This document shows, piece by piece, positions 36,905 to 48,268 of a stretch of DNA of 64,000 bases. The notes beneath the pieces were generated by a model. That model was given only the letters and a program-made list of their open reading frames with translations, had not been told where the DNA came from and searched no databases. The stretch comes from Raphanus sativus (taxonomy: Eukaryota > Streptophyta > Magnoliopsida > Brassicales > Brassicaceae), in contig NC_079514.1 in the NCBI RefSeq assembly GCF_000801105.2, positions 22,918,293-22,982,292 of the forward strand, written 5' to 3'. The translations under genes and the position numbers were made by a program. The stretch's first letter is position 1. Each line of letters opens with the position of its first letter.

Positions 36905-37111
36905 ATGATATTAAAATTAAACAGAAAACTACTACCATGGATAACAATAAAAGCTGATATATAACAAAATTTTATTAGCTCATTACTCCAAATTTTGAAT
37001 ATATGAAATTGTGCATTATCTTAGTTGCACATCTTTTTCAAACCAATAACCCAAAAATTTGAAAAATAGAGAGTTTTCTAAAATCTTTTACCAATCCATC
37101 GCATAAATCTA

Positions 37112-37478
37112 GGGGGGTGTATTGAATGTGAAATTTGAAGTGATTTGATTATTAATGAGTTTTTAGATGATTACAGGAGAATTAGAAAATTTGGTGTGAT
37201 TTTTGTTAAAACACTCTAGAATCTCATCTAAAACAGTGAGATTTGTATTTTTATTTTTATAACTAAGGAACTCCTTTCAAACACTCTAGAAACACTTAAA
37301 GCACTCTAAAATCTCTAACTTAAATTTTGTTCAATAACAGTGGATTTCAGAGTGTTTTATAAAATGTCAAGTTCAATAACACTGAATTTTAAAGTGTTTT
37401 TTAAAATCCACGTTTGAATAACAGTGGATTTGTCATTTTAATAAAAATCACTTCAAACCCTTAGTTGAATACACCCTC
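37112..37478. mobile_element. MITE, PIF/Harbinger-like, with empty-site support
   Basis: The 367-bp element begins GGGGGGTGTATTGAATG and ends in the inverse, CTTAGTTGAATACACCCTC. Further inside, TTTGAAGTGATTT is also inverted at both ends. It is flanked by CTA on each side (37109-37111 and 37479-37481). The related sequence at about 28608-28625 reads AATCTAAACAAC without the insert, giving the empty site. The interior repeats AACACTCTAGAA and TCAATAACAGTGGATTT words and is non-coding. Confidence 0.85.
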
Positions 37479-37514
37479 CTAAACAAAATACTAAATCATA
37501 CATATCCAGCCAAT

Positions 37515-38834
37515 TGATAGTGCTCAAATTACCCAGTAGAGCTTACTCTCTCAAATAAGAGGTACAACTGTAGTACTTAGGGATCGAATCACGAGGAGCT
37601 AGGAAACCAATTAAATAAAATCTACTAATCAATCCTAGGCAAGGTTGGTTTATATGATGGAAATTAAAGTAACAATTCCTAAAATGAGCAAGGTAGTTGC
37701 TCTAACTAACAATATGATGGGTTTTTTAAATGTGATAAAGAGTGCTAGACATAGGGTTTCTATTCACGAATGGAGATTATAATCTCTATAAATGCTTTAA
37801 CAAGTTGCTTGCATGATACTATAGATCTCAGCCGCTTAACTCAAGTGAAGTATCACTGGTTAAATTATGTAGATCTCTGGCCACACCTTTCGCATGATGA
37901 CACAGAAAAAGAGTCGGTTGATATCCTTTTGAGATATCGAGCGATACACCTTTCGCAGCGCCGATCGATTCACCTGTCGGGATATCGATTGCCGGCTTCT
38001 AGATCTGCCTAGGCGCGAGCCGAATATGACCACAAGGTCAAAAGGAGGAACTGTCGTTCTTCTCAACGGGAGACAAGCAAGCTCAAATGGATACTTCAAG
38101 ATAATCAAAGATCCTAGTGATCTATGTTCTAGTTAGCTAATCTAAAACAAGCATAGGGTGCAATCCATTTGATGAGTATCACAATTTAGCAATTATAGTT
38201 TGGGGCTAATCCCACAAACCTATTTGAACCCTAGATCTAACAAGTAGACTACTCAGACATAGCTAAGCAATTCATAACAATAGATAGATGAAAGAATTGC
38301 ATAGATAGAATAAAGTAGAAATACAAAAGGAGATGAGAAATCTCTCCAATCTCTCAAGACAAATAAAACTATAGTCTCTCTCTCACACTCTCTGCTTTGA
38401 GGGTTGTTAAAAGCTTGCTTCTTTCGAAGGTTGCCGTCAAAAAACACTTAGCAGGAATATTTAAGCATTTCCATTAGGTTAAAAACTCGTCAGGGGCAAT
38501 CTCGTAATTTGGTGAAGTCTTGGTGAAGTGGTCGGCTAAACCATTTCGTCCTCGATATCGATCGACAACACTGGATGTGTATCGATCGATTATAATCTTC
38601 TAGTACGCGGATCTTCTCAGCTACATCGATCGACGACTCAGGATGAGTATCGATCGATTATAATCGCAATGTTGACTTCCGACCTAGTCTTGAATGGTCA
38701 ACTCGGGTATATCATCTTTCTCACAAAATGCTCCTGAACCTGAAAATATACCTAACAGGCTAGAAAACAGATTAAATATATAATAAAATACTAGTATACC
38801 ATGGTTAAAAACGGGTAAAATCCATGGTATATCA
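37515..38834 (-). mobile_element. 3' LTR of Athila-related element (minus)
   Basis: Read on the minus strand it starts TGATATACCATGG right after a polypurine tract (GTCTGGGGGAGT, complement of 38835-38846) and ends GAGCACTATCA. It is 1320 bp and matches the solo LTR at 4966-6320. It contains at least five ATCGATCGAY motifs. The far side joins sequence related to 28435-28650 (AGCCAAT), so this end looks like a true insertion boundary. Confidence 0.85.
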
Positions 38835-38846
38835 ACTCCCCCAGAC

Positions 38847-40171
38847 TTACTCCTTTGCTTGTCCTCAAGCAAAAACAGTAGTCTTTGGAAAAGGTTTGAA
38901 AATAGCAGGAACTCAAAGATTAAAAATATTGAAGTCATCACTCTATGGGTTTGCAATTCATGTCTAAACATTCTAACCACAGAAGTTCATTATGCTTTAT
39001 TCTAGCTTAGCAACCAAACTCATCTAGTCAACAACTTAGCAAATCTCATCTGACATTCCCCTCTACTAACCTCATTTCTTAACATAAAATAAAAGTGCAG
39101 GCTTCACCTTGGGAGTATCGATCAAAGGACACATGGATTCAACTCAAACAAGTATCTGAACACACATGTAGTCTTCTGTGATCCCTTTCTCCCCTCTTCT
39201 CTCTTCTCTGAATCTCTTATTAGTTTCAATTTCAACAGGTTTCGATGCCACATAGGTCATCTAGTCCATTTCATTGACATTTGCATTGTAACTCATACAT
39301 TTTTGGCAAAGTGTAGCGAATAATGGGGTTCGGTACTCAACCTTTCCCTCGTTTCCACAATGTGTGATCATCCTTGAGATTTAGAATAGTGGGGTCGCGG
39401 GAGACACTCCTACCCCTCTGCCTCTCAAGAAATCATTTCAATCTTTTATAACATAAACTTAGATCTCGAGACGCTGAAGAGAGAGAAGGAAGGGAACCAG
39501 AAACACACAAACTTTTTACCTTCCAGACTTGTAAGAGGATTCCGATCCAGTGATTTCCAAGCCCCAAGACAAGCAAATAAGTCAGTATTAGTGTTGGAGG
39601 TCAGCTTTGGTTCCTTCAAACAATCTTAGCTAGTGAATATAGATGGCAGGTTGATCCACTTTAGCATCTTTAGTACTATCTGCAATCAGTAATCTAGAAT
39701 GATGCTAAAGAGTGGTCAGACAATCAAATATAAATCTATATCAATGTTCCTATTTAATACTTATGCGAAAAATAATTTTGAAAAACAATTTAAATAAAAA
39801 ACAAAAAATAAAAACACATATTAGTAAACTCCCCCCAGACTTAAATTACACTGTCCCAGTGTAACACAACCGGTGGTGAGGTAAATAAAATAAAACATAG
39901 TTAATAAATATAACAAGTAAGAATGAATAAACCTGATCGACTAGGTGTCGATCGATTCGTAGTGGTATACGATGATCGTTAGTAATGGTCGTGTGTTGTC
40001 GAGCGATATGAATGGTGAATGTCGGTCGATGGAATCATCATTCTACTTAGATCTAATAAAAACTGCAAAATAAATCCGAAAAATAAAAGCAAAAATGAAA
40101 AATAAATAAAATAAAGAAAAATAAAAGAAAACCTAATAGTGGGTTGCCTCCCACTCAGCGCTTTGTTATAG
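38847..40171 (-). other. Non-coding interior between gag-protease frame and 3' LTR
   Basis: About 1.3 kb with no frame of note, where reverse transcriptase and integrase would be expected in an autonomous element. It is colinear, in opposite orientation, with about 45025-47113. Both versions start with GAGTGGGAGGCAACCCACT, carry the ACAxTGTGTGATCATCCTTG region and end GTCTGGGGGAGTTGATATAC. Confidence 0.75.
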
Positions 40172-43100
40172 TCATTTAGCTTGACTGTGGTAGGTGAGTG
40201 ACTCATGGGTACAGTGGGGGTTGTTGTTTGCTGGTGGGCAAACATTTCCCTCATCTTTGAACTCAGAAACAGTGAAGCTTCTTGTGGCATCATCTGATCT
40301 TGTCCTTGTAGGATATATCTGTGCTAAATCTGCTTTGACGACTTGCAACCTTCTGACCAAATCTTCCGTGTCTACCTGATGCTGATAGAAATCAAATCTC
40401 GAATGCGCAGGTAGTTCTTCATGTTGTTCTTTTTCGTGCTGGTCTTGAATCTGTTGATCTTGATCTGCCAAGGATTCTATATCGATCGATGCTACAACTT
40501 GTGCGTCGGTCGTTTCGCTGGGATCTCTATCGGTCGACGAAGTATCATCTGGGTCGATCGATTCTGAGCGTTGGCCTTGGTACGCAAGAATTTTCTACAT
40601 ATTGCTTATCTCATTCTTCAATAGACCAGTAGCTCTGCAGAGGTTGGTTACTCGTCTGTTGAGAGTGTCGTCAATGTCATCACTTCTTTCCTTGAGTCTG
40701 TCCTCCATAGTGTGGATAGCTTCGTACAGCTCATGTTTGATCTCAGCAACCTCTGCTGTAATGCATGCTCTCTTTGCTGGTGGTGGTTCGGTGTCGATCG
40801 ATGCTTCGTTTCTGTCACGAAGATCAATATAAGCTTGAACTATGCTCATATCTCTCTCTAGCTTGTCCAGCTGATGTGACAGTGTTTCCTGGTGTCGCAG
40901 GATAGGTGTATTGAAGTTGTCATGCTTCGTCTCGTATGCTTTCATCCTATCTTCCAGTGCTGCGAACCTTGTGTCGATCGACGGTGAGTTCAGTGTGTCG
41001 ATCGATGAAAAAGTAGCATTCTGAGCTTGATCTTTCTTGTGAATTGATGCTAGCTCGTTCTGTAGAAGATCGATCCTCTTGTTCAACCATGCGACATTGT
41101 TGTTGAGAGGGCTGTAGACGTCTCCAATCCGTGTATTGATGTAAACAACCTCCCATTCATCTCTCTTAGGTGATGAACATTCTGGTCGGTCCATGGATGT
41201 AGTCTTGCCGAAGTCGATCGATGGTACAGGTACTCTGTCGGTCGATACTGGTGGCGTAGCCTCTTTCTCAAGCATGGTCAATATGTTTCCAAGCTCCACT
41301 CTTATCTCAGCTATATCATTCTGGAAGTCCTTGTAACTGACATCCAAAGGCTGGAAAGTGTCTTCCACCAATGTGTGCAAGTTTGCCTCAAGGTCTGCCT
41401 GAGCTCTCCATACATCAGTCACCATATCATCTATCTCCTCTCTACTGTAGGGTACTGGTGGTGGTATGTATGCACGGTAAGGGCGTGTGTGTACTGGAAG
41501 GCGTAAGCAACCTTTGTGAAAAAGGGATGCTCTATCCAGAATTCTCTTTACTTGCTCCTTGGTAACATGGATGATCTCACCATCAACTCCTCTAGAATAG
41601 CCAAACTCATCTCTGTAGACACCATATTCATCCTTAGCTTCCCATTTGAATCTCCTGGATCCATCAGTATTGAAGGCGCGTCGTCCAAACTCCAATCATT
41701 GGTCGGGCGATCTGACTCTTGGTCTGTCGATCGTTCCGGGATATCCGCCGTCGATCGATGGTGTTGAAACGATGTCGATCGATAGTGAATTCCTAGGTTG
41801 ACCGAATTGTTGAGGAACTGTATCCTCCCTTGTGTTGGTGTTGTGGTTGTCCTGGACGTGAGCTAGGATGTCTGGATGGCTACGTTACTGTGTGAAAAGA
41901 TTTTCTGGTCCATTAGCAACTTGGAGGATGTCTGCTATGTCTTCTCTGGTTATGTGCAGAACTCTTCCATCCATTGCTCTTGCATAGCCATCTGTATCCC
42001 TGAAAATTCCAAATTCATCAGGTGTTAGTGAAACGTTCCTGATATCGTAAGGTTCATGAGATCGAGGTTGAGCTTTGTTGAAGGCGTCGATCGATGGTGC
42101 TGTGGTGGTGGCGATCGATGGTGCACGTCTAGCTGCACGGTTGGATCTATTGTACATGTTGTTGCAGTCCTCCATTGATAGGTTTCTGAATGCTGGAAGC
42201 TGCTGGGTAGAAGGTGAAAAGTTTTGAATTTTCGTGGCTTGAGTTGTCAACCTTTTATACCCATGTGTTGTCCTAATCGGTGAAATTCCGATTTTGTCCC
42301 TCAGGTCGTCCGGGTTAATATCGATCGATATGATACCGGCGATGTCGATCGATGGACGATGTCGTTTTGCTGGATGAAGTAGATAATCGATCGATGGTGG
42401 GCGTTTGATGTCGATCGATTTTGGGAATCGAGTTGCAAATCTGTCATTCTCCAAGTAATTTTCCCAAGCTCTCTCTTCCCAATAGTCTGCATCATGTTCT
42501 TCACTGTGGTCTCCATTGTGGGAATAGGTGGCTATGTCTACTGCAAAACTCTCATGAAATCCGCTATCTGCCCAACTCCTTACTAAGTAATCATCTTCCT
42601 TTCGGCTGGGTGGGATGGCAAAATTCGGGTAGCAATGATCTAGTAGATCGAGTTCATCATCTGGTGGGTCTCTGTCGATCGTTGATTCATATTTGTTGTC
42701 GATCTCCTCTGTCTTGCAAGTGTCAATCGATGATGTTAAAGTGCTGTCGATCGATCCCGAGTACTCTGTCTCATACTCGACTTCACAATGACAAACTGCT
42801 ATGATACCAGTATCATCTTCTTTTACGACTGATTTGGCTGGTGGTTTGCCAAGCTTGACAGGGTCGTAGTGGATCTCTGGATCTATCATAGTCAAGCACA
42901 TCCTGTTGGTGTTCATGTCACATATGGCTCCTACTATAGCCATAAATGCTCTTCCAAGTAAGAGGGAAGAGTTCCAATTTAGCTTGATGTCAAGGACATG
43001 AAAATCCACAGGGACGATAGCATTACCAGTGTGTACCTCCATGTCTCCGATGAAGCCTCCAGAGTTTTTCTGAGTGTAATCCACGAATATAAAGATCTCT

Positions 43101-44530
43101 GGTGAAGGCTCTACTTGCAGGCCCAGATGGTCTGCCATGACCTTTGGTAAGATGCTGACTGATGAACCAGTGTCACATAGTGCATGAGGAAATTCAATCC
43201 CTTGTACTACACATGGTATTGCAAACGTCCCAGGATCACTCTTCTTCTGTAAAGTAATCATTTTCCTCATATCCTCTCTGACATTGTCAAACCTTCTCCT
43301 AATGTCAGTTTCAGTCTCCCTCGTTTCTCTGAAGAACATCCACAATCTGCTTGTGAAGTAAACCTCCTCAAAAGGTTTCTCTGGTGGGATTCTGATAACT
43401 CCCTTAGTGAAACCATCAATCTCTTTTTCATTAGCTTCCCTCTTAAGGTTCTTAGGAATCTTCGCCTTCCTACTCCTTAACCTTCTTCCTTCAGTTCCCT
43501 CTGATGTAGGTGTAGTGTCTGAAGGGTTACCAGTGATTTCTGTAGGGTTAGCTTGTGGTTTCGGTGTGGGTCTGAGTGCATTTATTTGGTTGTTGTCTAT
43601 CGATGGTAGTTGCACTCGGTATGTGAGAGGTGCGCGTCGATCGATAGGTGGAGAAAAGGGTCGATCGATATGTTTCTCGTCTTTGTGTCGATCGATGAGT
43701 GGCTCGTCTCGTCGATCGATATCTTCATAGGTGTGGGTGGGTGTGTATGGATGAGAAGCCGTGAATTCAGCATGTGTCAATATCCTAACCGCGTTGCAAT
43801 CTGCAGTCGTATCCGGAAATGACATACTTGATGTCGATCGATGTGGACTAGTTGGTGTCGATCGACACCATTGTGATTCACCGAAACTTAATGAACTTTC
43901 CACTTCAAAGTCTCCTTCTTGTAGCTTCTCCTGTTTCACCACTTGCCAGAAATCATCATCTATGATGGCATTCACGTGGTGTTTCCTATTTCCTTCCCCT
44001 ACTTCCTTAGAAGTTTCAATCCTCCTGATAGAGTCTTCAGTCTGGACAATCTGTGTCTCAAGTTTCTTAACTTGAGTGCAAATGGTGTCTATCCTTGTGG
44101 TTAGATTGCTGAAGACAGAATCAATCTTCCCATTGAAGTCTATTGTAAGCTTCTGCTGACCTTCCAGAACTCTATCAATCATGGCATCAAACTTACTCTC
44201 CTGGGTGGGTGGCGGTGGGTTTTGGTAAGCTGAGTTGCCGTAGTTCCTTGTGTTGGTGAAGGGTTTCTGATACTGTGAACTCTGGTTGTAGTTACTCTTC
44301 TGACCGCTGCCAGAAAAGTTTATGTTTCCACTCTGGTTTCCATATCTCTGAAATCCAGTACCTCCAATGTAGTTCACATCTTCCTCTGTATCATCTTCTC
44401 TAGCCTCTCCTTCTTCAGCTGAGCAGACTGGCTGCCCCAGAAATGCATGTAAAGCATCTATCTTGGCTCTGACTTCATTCATCTGGTCTTCCCCGATGGC
44501 TGCAACCGATTTCTTCCTACAATGGAGTAT
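40172..44530 (-). pseudogene. Athila-related gag-protease polyprotein rich in Ser-Ile-Asp
   Basis: One minus reading frame runs from about 44530 to a stop at 40172-40174, broken by only three in-frame stops (41885-41887 TAA, 41696-41698 TGA, 40595-40597 TAG). The main open part (44482-41885, 865 codons) has an Asn/Gln/Gly-rich gag tail, then an aspartic protease: CDTGSSVSIL at residues 436-445 and LLLGRAFMAIVG at 507-518. From residue 250 on, ID or SID tripeptides recur, mostly encoded TCG-ATC-GAY. The second part (41695-40595) has long helical, coiled-coil-like stretches. The N-terminal gag is cut off at the 44.53-kb junction. No zinc knuckle, reverse transcriptase or integrase is seen. A non-autonomous Ty3/gypsy relative of Athila is the best reading. 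Confidence 0.82.
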
Positions 44531-44545
44531 TTAATGATCATCAGC
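44520..44545. other. Head-to-head junction of two element fragments
   Basis: To the left the gag-protease frame reads leftward; to the right related element sequence reads rightward. The minus gag frame stays open back to a TAA near 44533. Neither side shows an LTR or TSD, so both fragments lost their 5' parts at this point. Confidence 0.6.
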
Positions 44546-44568
44546 ATGTAGTAGCTTCTCAGAGGGGA

Positions 44569-44925
44569 ATGAGGTGTAGAACTGAAGTCGACAAAGGAAC
44601 CAGAGAAGCAGCATCGTTCGACATTGACCATACACCATCGGTCGACATCGAACGTGTATCAGAGCAGAAGGAGTATGATATGTGTGGAAATATTTTTGAT
44701 GGAGATACCACCATGCGATCAGACAAGTCTGGGGGAAAGAAGAGGAAACGAACAAAGAGAGGTTCTCAGTTACCATTGATTCTTCACTTCTCAGATGGTG
44801 TTAGGAAATCAAGAGTGCGCAGGAGAAGCTTCTCACAGCCGTTTGCAAAGCTTCGAGCACTCCTTATTGCTGAGATGATAGACAAAGGAGAAGAGTCTAT
44901 GGAGGAGGCTTTCACACAAGAATGA
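44569..44925 (+). pseudogene. C-terminal fragment of a related element protein
   Basis: A 118-codon plus frame with DIDHTPSVDIERVS, a degenerate form of the SID pattern, then a basic stretch (GGKKRKRTKRGS) and PFAKLRALLIAEMIDKGEES. It ends about 105 bp before GAGTGGGAGGCAACCCACT, the landmark that also follows the 40172 stop in the opposite fragment. I read it as the C-terminus of a diverged family member. The basic run could be a nuclear localisation signal. Confidence 0.5.
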
Positions 44926-47113
44926 TAAAGCTTCAGAGATTGGACACTGAGACTTGTTTTGGAGCATGTTCTCATTCTCATCCGGACTAAATCAGATCTC
45001 CAAAAGTCAAACTAATGACAAAAAATAAGCACTGAGTGGGAGGCAACCCACTGATAGGTTTGTTTTCAATTTGGTTTTATTTTCATATACTACTGATTTT
45101 TATTTTTTTCTAATTATTGCAGGTAAAAAAAAAAGATTATGAACAGTACGCCCGACACTGTAGCTACAGTACCGAGCGACACTGTAGCGAGGACATCGAT
45201 CGATATTGTAGCAAGCAAATCGATCGACACTGTAGCAGAGTTACTGTAGCAGAATCACTGTTGCAGAGTCACTGTTCATCCAGAAAAAAAAATTAGTTAA
45301 TTCGTTTTATTAGTTATCTATTACTAACTTTTAGGCTTTTAGTGTTTTATCTATGTTAGGTTACATGAGAAGATTGATATACCAATATCGACCGATGGTT
45401 GCAAACATTGGTCGACAGAGCATCACTAGCATCGATCGATCGCCACTTAATTGTGTTGATCGATAGAGCGTCAAGAGTATCGATCACCACTTAACTGTGT
45501 TGGTCAATATTCACATCAAAGTTAGGGACCCGAGTAAACGATTGCCATAATATCGACCGACGAGAAGAAGTCGATATCGATGGACATAACCAAATCTGCC
45601 ACGACCGATGACAACACATTTACATCGATCAAAATCTATTCCGGTCAGATATTTCGTTATAACTTGCTAAATTGAGTACTTATGGTTTATTTCTCACCAA
45701 TCCCCGACTTGATAACACCATTATAATATTATTTAAGTCTGGGGGAGGTTCTACTGATATTGTGTTTTAGTTAAAAAAAAAAAAAATCCAGGTAAACGAT
45801 TGCTCATCACATCACCCGATGAGACCAGCTCGATATCGATCTCCAGCACTTCATATCAAACGATCGATTGTCTCTTCATTGTGTCAAACGATCTCTCTAG
45901 CCATCGACCGATGGGATCATATCGATATCGTTCGACAACGCTTCATCTTCAACGATCGATTGATACTTCATTGTGTCGATCAACACAGACATCAGCGAGC
46001 TGGTATATCGTTCTGACTTGTTAATTTTGTGCTATTGCTTTATGATTTTCACCTTACCACCGGCTGTTTTACACTGGGGACAGTGTAATTTAAGTCTGGG
46101 GGATAACTAACGATTATCTACTTTATGAGTCTTATTTAAAACGTTTTCAAAAGGTTTTTATTGAGTCAAGAAGGGGATATATCTTAATCGATTTATTACT
46201 TGTCATCTAACCACTCTTTAGACCAGTCTTAGATTTACTGACTGTAGAAGTACTATAGATACTAAAGTGGATCAACCTGTCAACTATGTTTGCATTTGCT
46301 GAGATTGTTTGAAGGAACCAAAGCTGACCTCCAATCTAATACTGACTTGATTTGCTTGTCTTGGGGCTTGGTATACATTGGATCGGAATCCTCCTGCAAG
46401 TCTGAAAGGTAAAAAGTCTATGTGTTTCTGATTCCCTTCCTTCTCTCTCTTCGGCATCTCAAGATCTAAGTTTATAAAGAAAAGATTGATATGATTTCTT
46501 GAGAGGCAGAGGGATAGGTAAATTACCTGCGACCCCATTATTCTAAATCTCAAGGATGATCACACATTTGTGGAAACGAGGGATAGGTAAATTACCTGTG
46601 ACCCCATTAGTCGCTACACTTTGTCAAAATGTATGAGTTACAAATGCAATGTCAATGAGATAGACTAGATGACCTGTGTTGGCATCGAAACCTGTTGAAA
46701 TTGAAACTAATAAGAGATTCAGAGAAGAGAGATGAGGGGAGAAAGGGATCAGAGAAGACTACCTATGTGTTCAGAAACTTGTTTGAGTTGAATCCATGTG
46801 TCCTTTGATCGATACTCCCAAGGTAAAGCCTACACTTTTATTACTTTTTTTTTTGCAAGAAATGAGGTTAGTAGAGGGGATTGTTAGACATGATTTGTTA
46901 GGTTGTTGACTAGGTGAATTTTGTTACGATACTAGGATATGGTATGATGTGCTTCTAAGGTTAGGATGTTTATGATTTGGTTTGCACTACTAAAGAGATG
47001 ATGAACTGAGTTATTTTAAAATCTTTTGAGTCCCTGCTGTTTTCAAACCTCTTTCAGAGAGACTGCCTGTTGGTTTTGCTTGAGGACAAGCAAAAGGGTA
47101 AGTCTGGGGGAGT
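44926..47113 (+). mobile_element. 3' interior of right-hand Athila-related fragment
   Basis: Non-coding interior colinear with the inverted 38847-40171 block, ending in the polypurine tract AGTCTGGGGGAGT (47101-47113). It is longer than the left version because of 45130-46130, which holds the ACTGTAGC cluster and several ATCGATCGA motifs, and has an additional AAGTCTGGGGGA word at 45736 and 46094. Confidence 0.75.
45150..45275 (+). repeat. ACTGTAGC cluster interleaved with ATCGATCGA
   Basis: Between 45150 and 45275 the words ACTGTAGC, ACTGTAGCAGA and ATTGTAGC recur about seven times, twice joined to ATCGATCGA. One copy is inverted (GCTACAGT at 45162). No frame explains the spacing. It lies in the untranslated part of the element. 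Confidence 0.7.
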
Positions 47114-48125
47114 TGATATACCATGGAATTTACCCTATTTTACCCATGGTATATAAGTGTTTTATATACTATTTACTATGTATTGGAGTCTGTTTAGAGT
47201 ATTTACAGGTTCATGGACGATTTGGAGATATATGGTGATTTTGGTGCCTTTTGGAGTCTTTCGAAGTGCAGAACTGCACAGACTCTTCAGATGTTTAGAT
47301 CTCGATGGAGACCTTCCCCCGCTGGATTTATCCCATCTTTGGACACAAGATATAGATTTGAGTTAGCTTTCCAATGCCACCGGTATGATGTCAATCCGCA
47401 TCCTGTAGCGGAAGTTATGCTTGATTTACTGAAGAGTGGTCAGTCTGCCTCGTGAGAGGAGGCTGCCGAGAAGAGGATTGTATGTCGATCGATGGTGCAG
47501 AGTGCATATCGATCGACAGGGACATCAGAATGTGGGCCGAGTATATTTCATGACCGACTGAAGCCCAGGAGTCACCACAAAGTTACCAAAATACCCTTGA
47601 CGACCAGAAACCCTATTTATGTTATTTCTAAGCCACTGTTGACGGCTACGCTTTCTACGCTTTCTTTTGTTTCATTGTTCTTAGTTGAAGAGAGAAGAGA
47701 GGAACTCCTTCAGAGTCCTCTTGGAACTCCTTTGCTTTTGGTTTTTATATCTATTGCAATTTCATCTATTCATCTATGATTTCTGTGACAAACTTCATGT
47801 CTGAATAGATCCACCTGTTAGATTTAGGGTTCAGATAGATTATGAGGGATTAGCCCCAAATATAGAATTGCTAGGTTGTGATATTCATCATTGAGACTGT
47901 TCTTAATGCTTGTTTAGGAGTAATTAACCTGAACTTGATCATAGAATCATTAGGCACAAGCGAGAGCTTGGTCTCTTATCTGACTTGTCTTCTCTGAGCT
48001 AGGATTGCTAGATAACAGCGAGAGCTGGTTTAGAAACTCTAGTAAACATATATTCAACTCGCGCTCAAAGCTTACTAGTAGCATATCGATCGATTCTCCT
48101 ATAGAGATATCGATCGTTAGGACAC
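47114..48125 (+). mobile_element. 3' LTR of right-hand Athila-related fragment, right end lost
   Basis: Starts TGATATACCATGG after the polypurine tract and follows the 37515-38834 LTR (inverted). The match fades after the ATCGATCGATTC/ATCGATCGTTAG pair at about 48085-48115. The last roughly 300 bp of a full LTR are missing. Host-gene intron sequence begins soon after, next to a 19-bp direct repeat (AAGTATTCAACTTATCATA, 48126-48144 and 48176-48194). Confidence 0.75.
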
Positions 48126-48268
48126 AAGTATTCAACTTATCATACCTTCTCTGATTTCTCTTACATGATGTCCATAAGTATTCAACTTATCATAACGGAC
48201 TTTTATTGCCAGGCTCATGATCTTTTGGATACTCTCTTGGCCTTAACGCAGTTGTTTCTGTGTTGCAG

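Larger units (their letters stand above)
30631..36940. repeat. Near-identical copy of 24231-30530, probably an unmerged contig overlap
   Basis: The block repeats in order the end of the gag-only element interior, its right LTR, LINE-A from the insertion site to its 5' end, the 28371-29182 flank and the 29183-30490 LTR-like repeat. Differences are mainly single-base indels, densest just after the gap (for example 30788-30830), as at a low-coverage contig end. Only beyond 36940 does new sequence start. Coordinates inside should be read as second versions of the earlier features. Confidence 0.9.

Noticed and set aside
30631..36940. Genuine tandem segmental duplication
   Set aside because: Copy boundaries coincide exactly with the 100-N gap, and differences are homopolymer-type indels; an unmerged overlap explains it better.
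40602..44075. Plus-strand frames opposite the gag-protease region
   Set aside because: They are antisense shadows of the long minus frame and carry no family motif.
44569..44925. Host DNA-binding protein because of the basic KKRKRTKR run
   Set aside because: Position relative to the GAGTGGGAGGCAACCC landmark and the degenerate SID pattern tie it to the retroelement.
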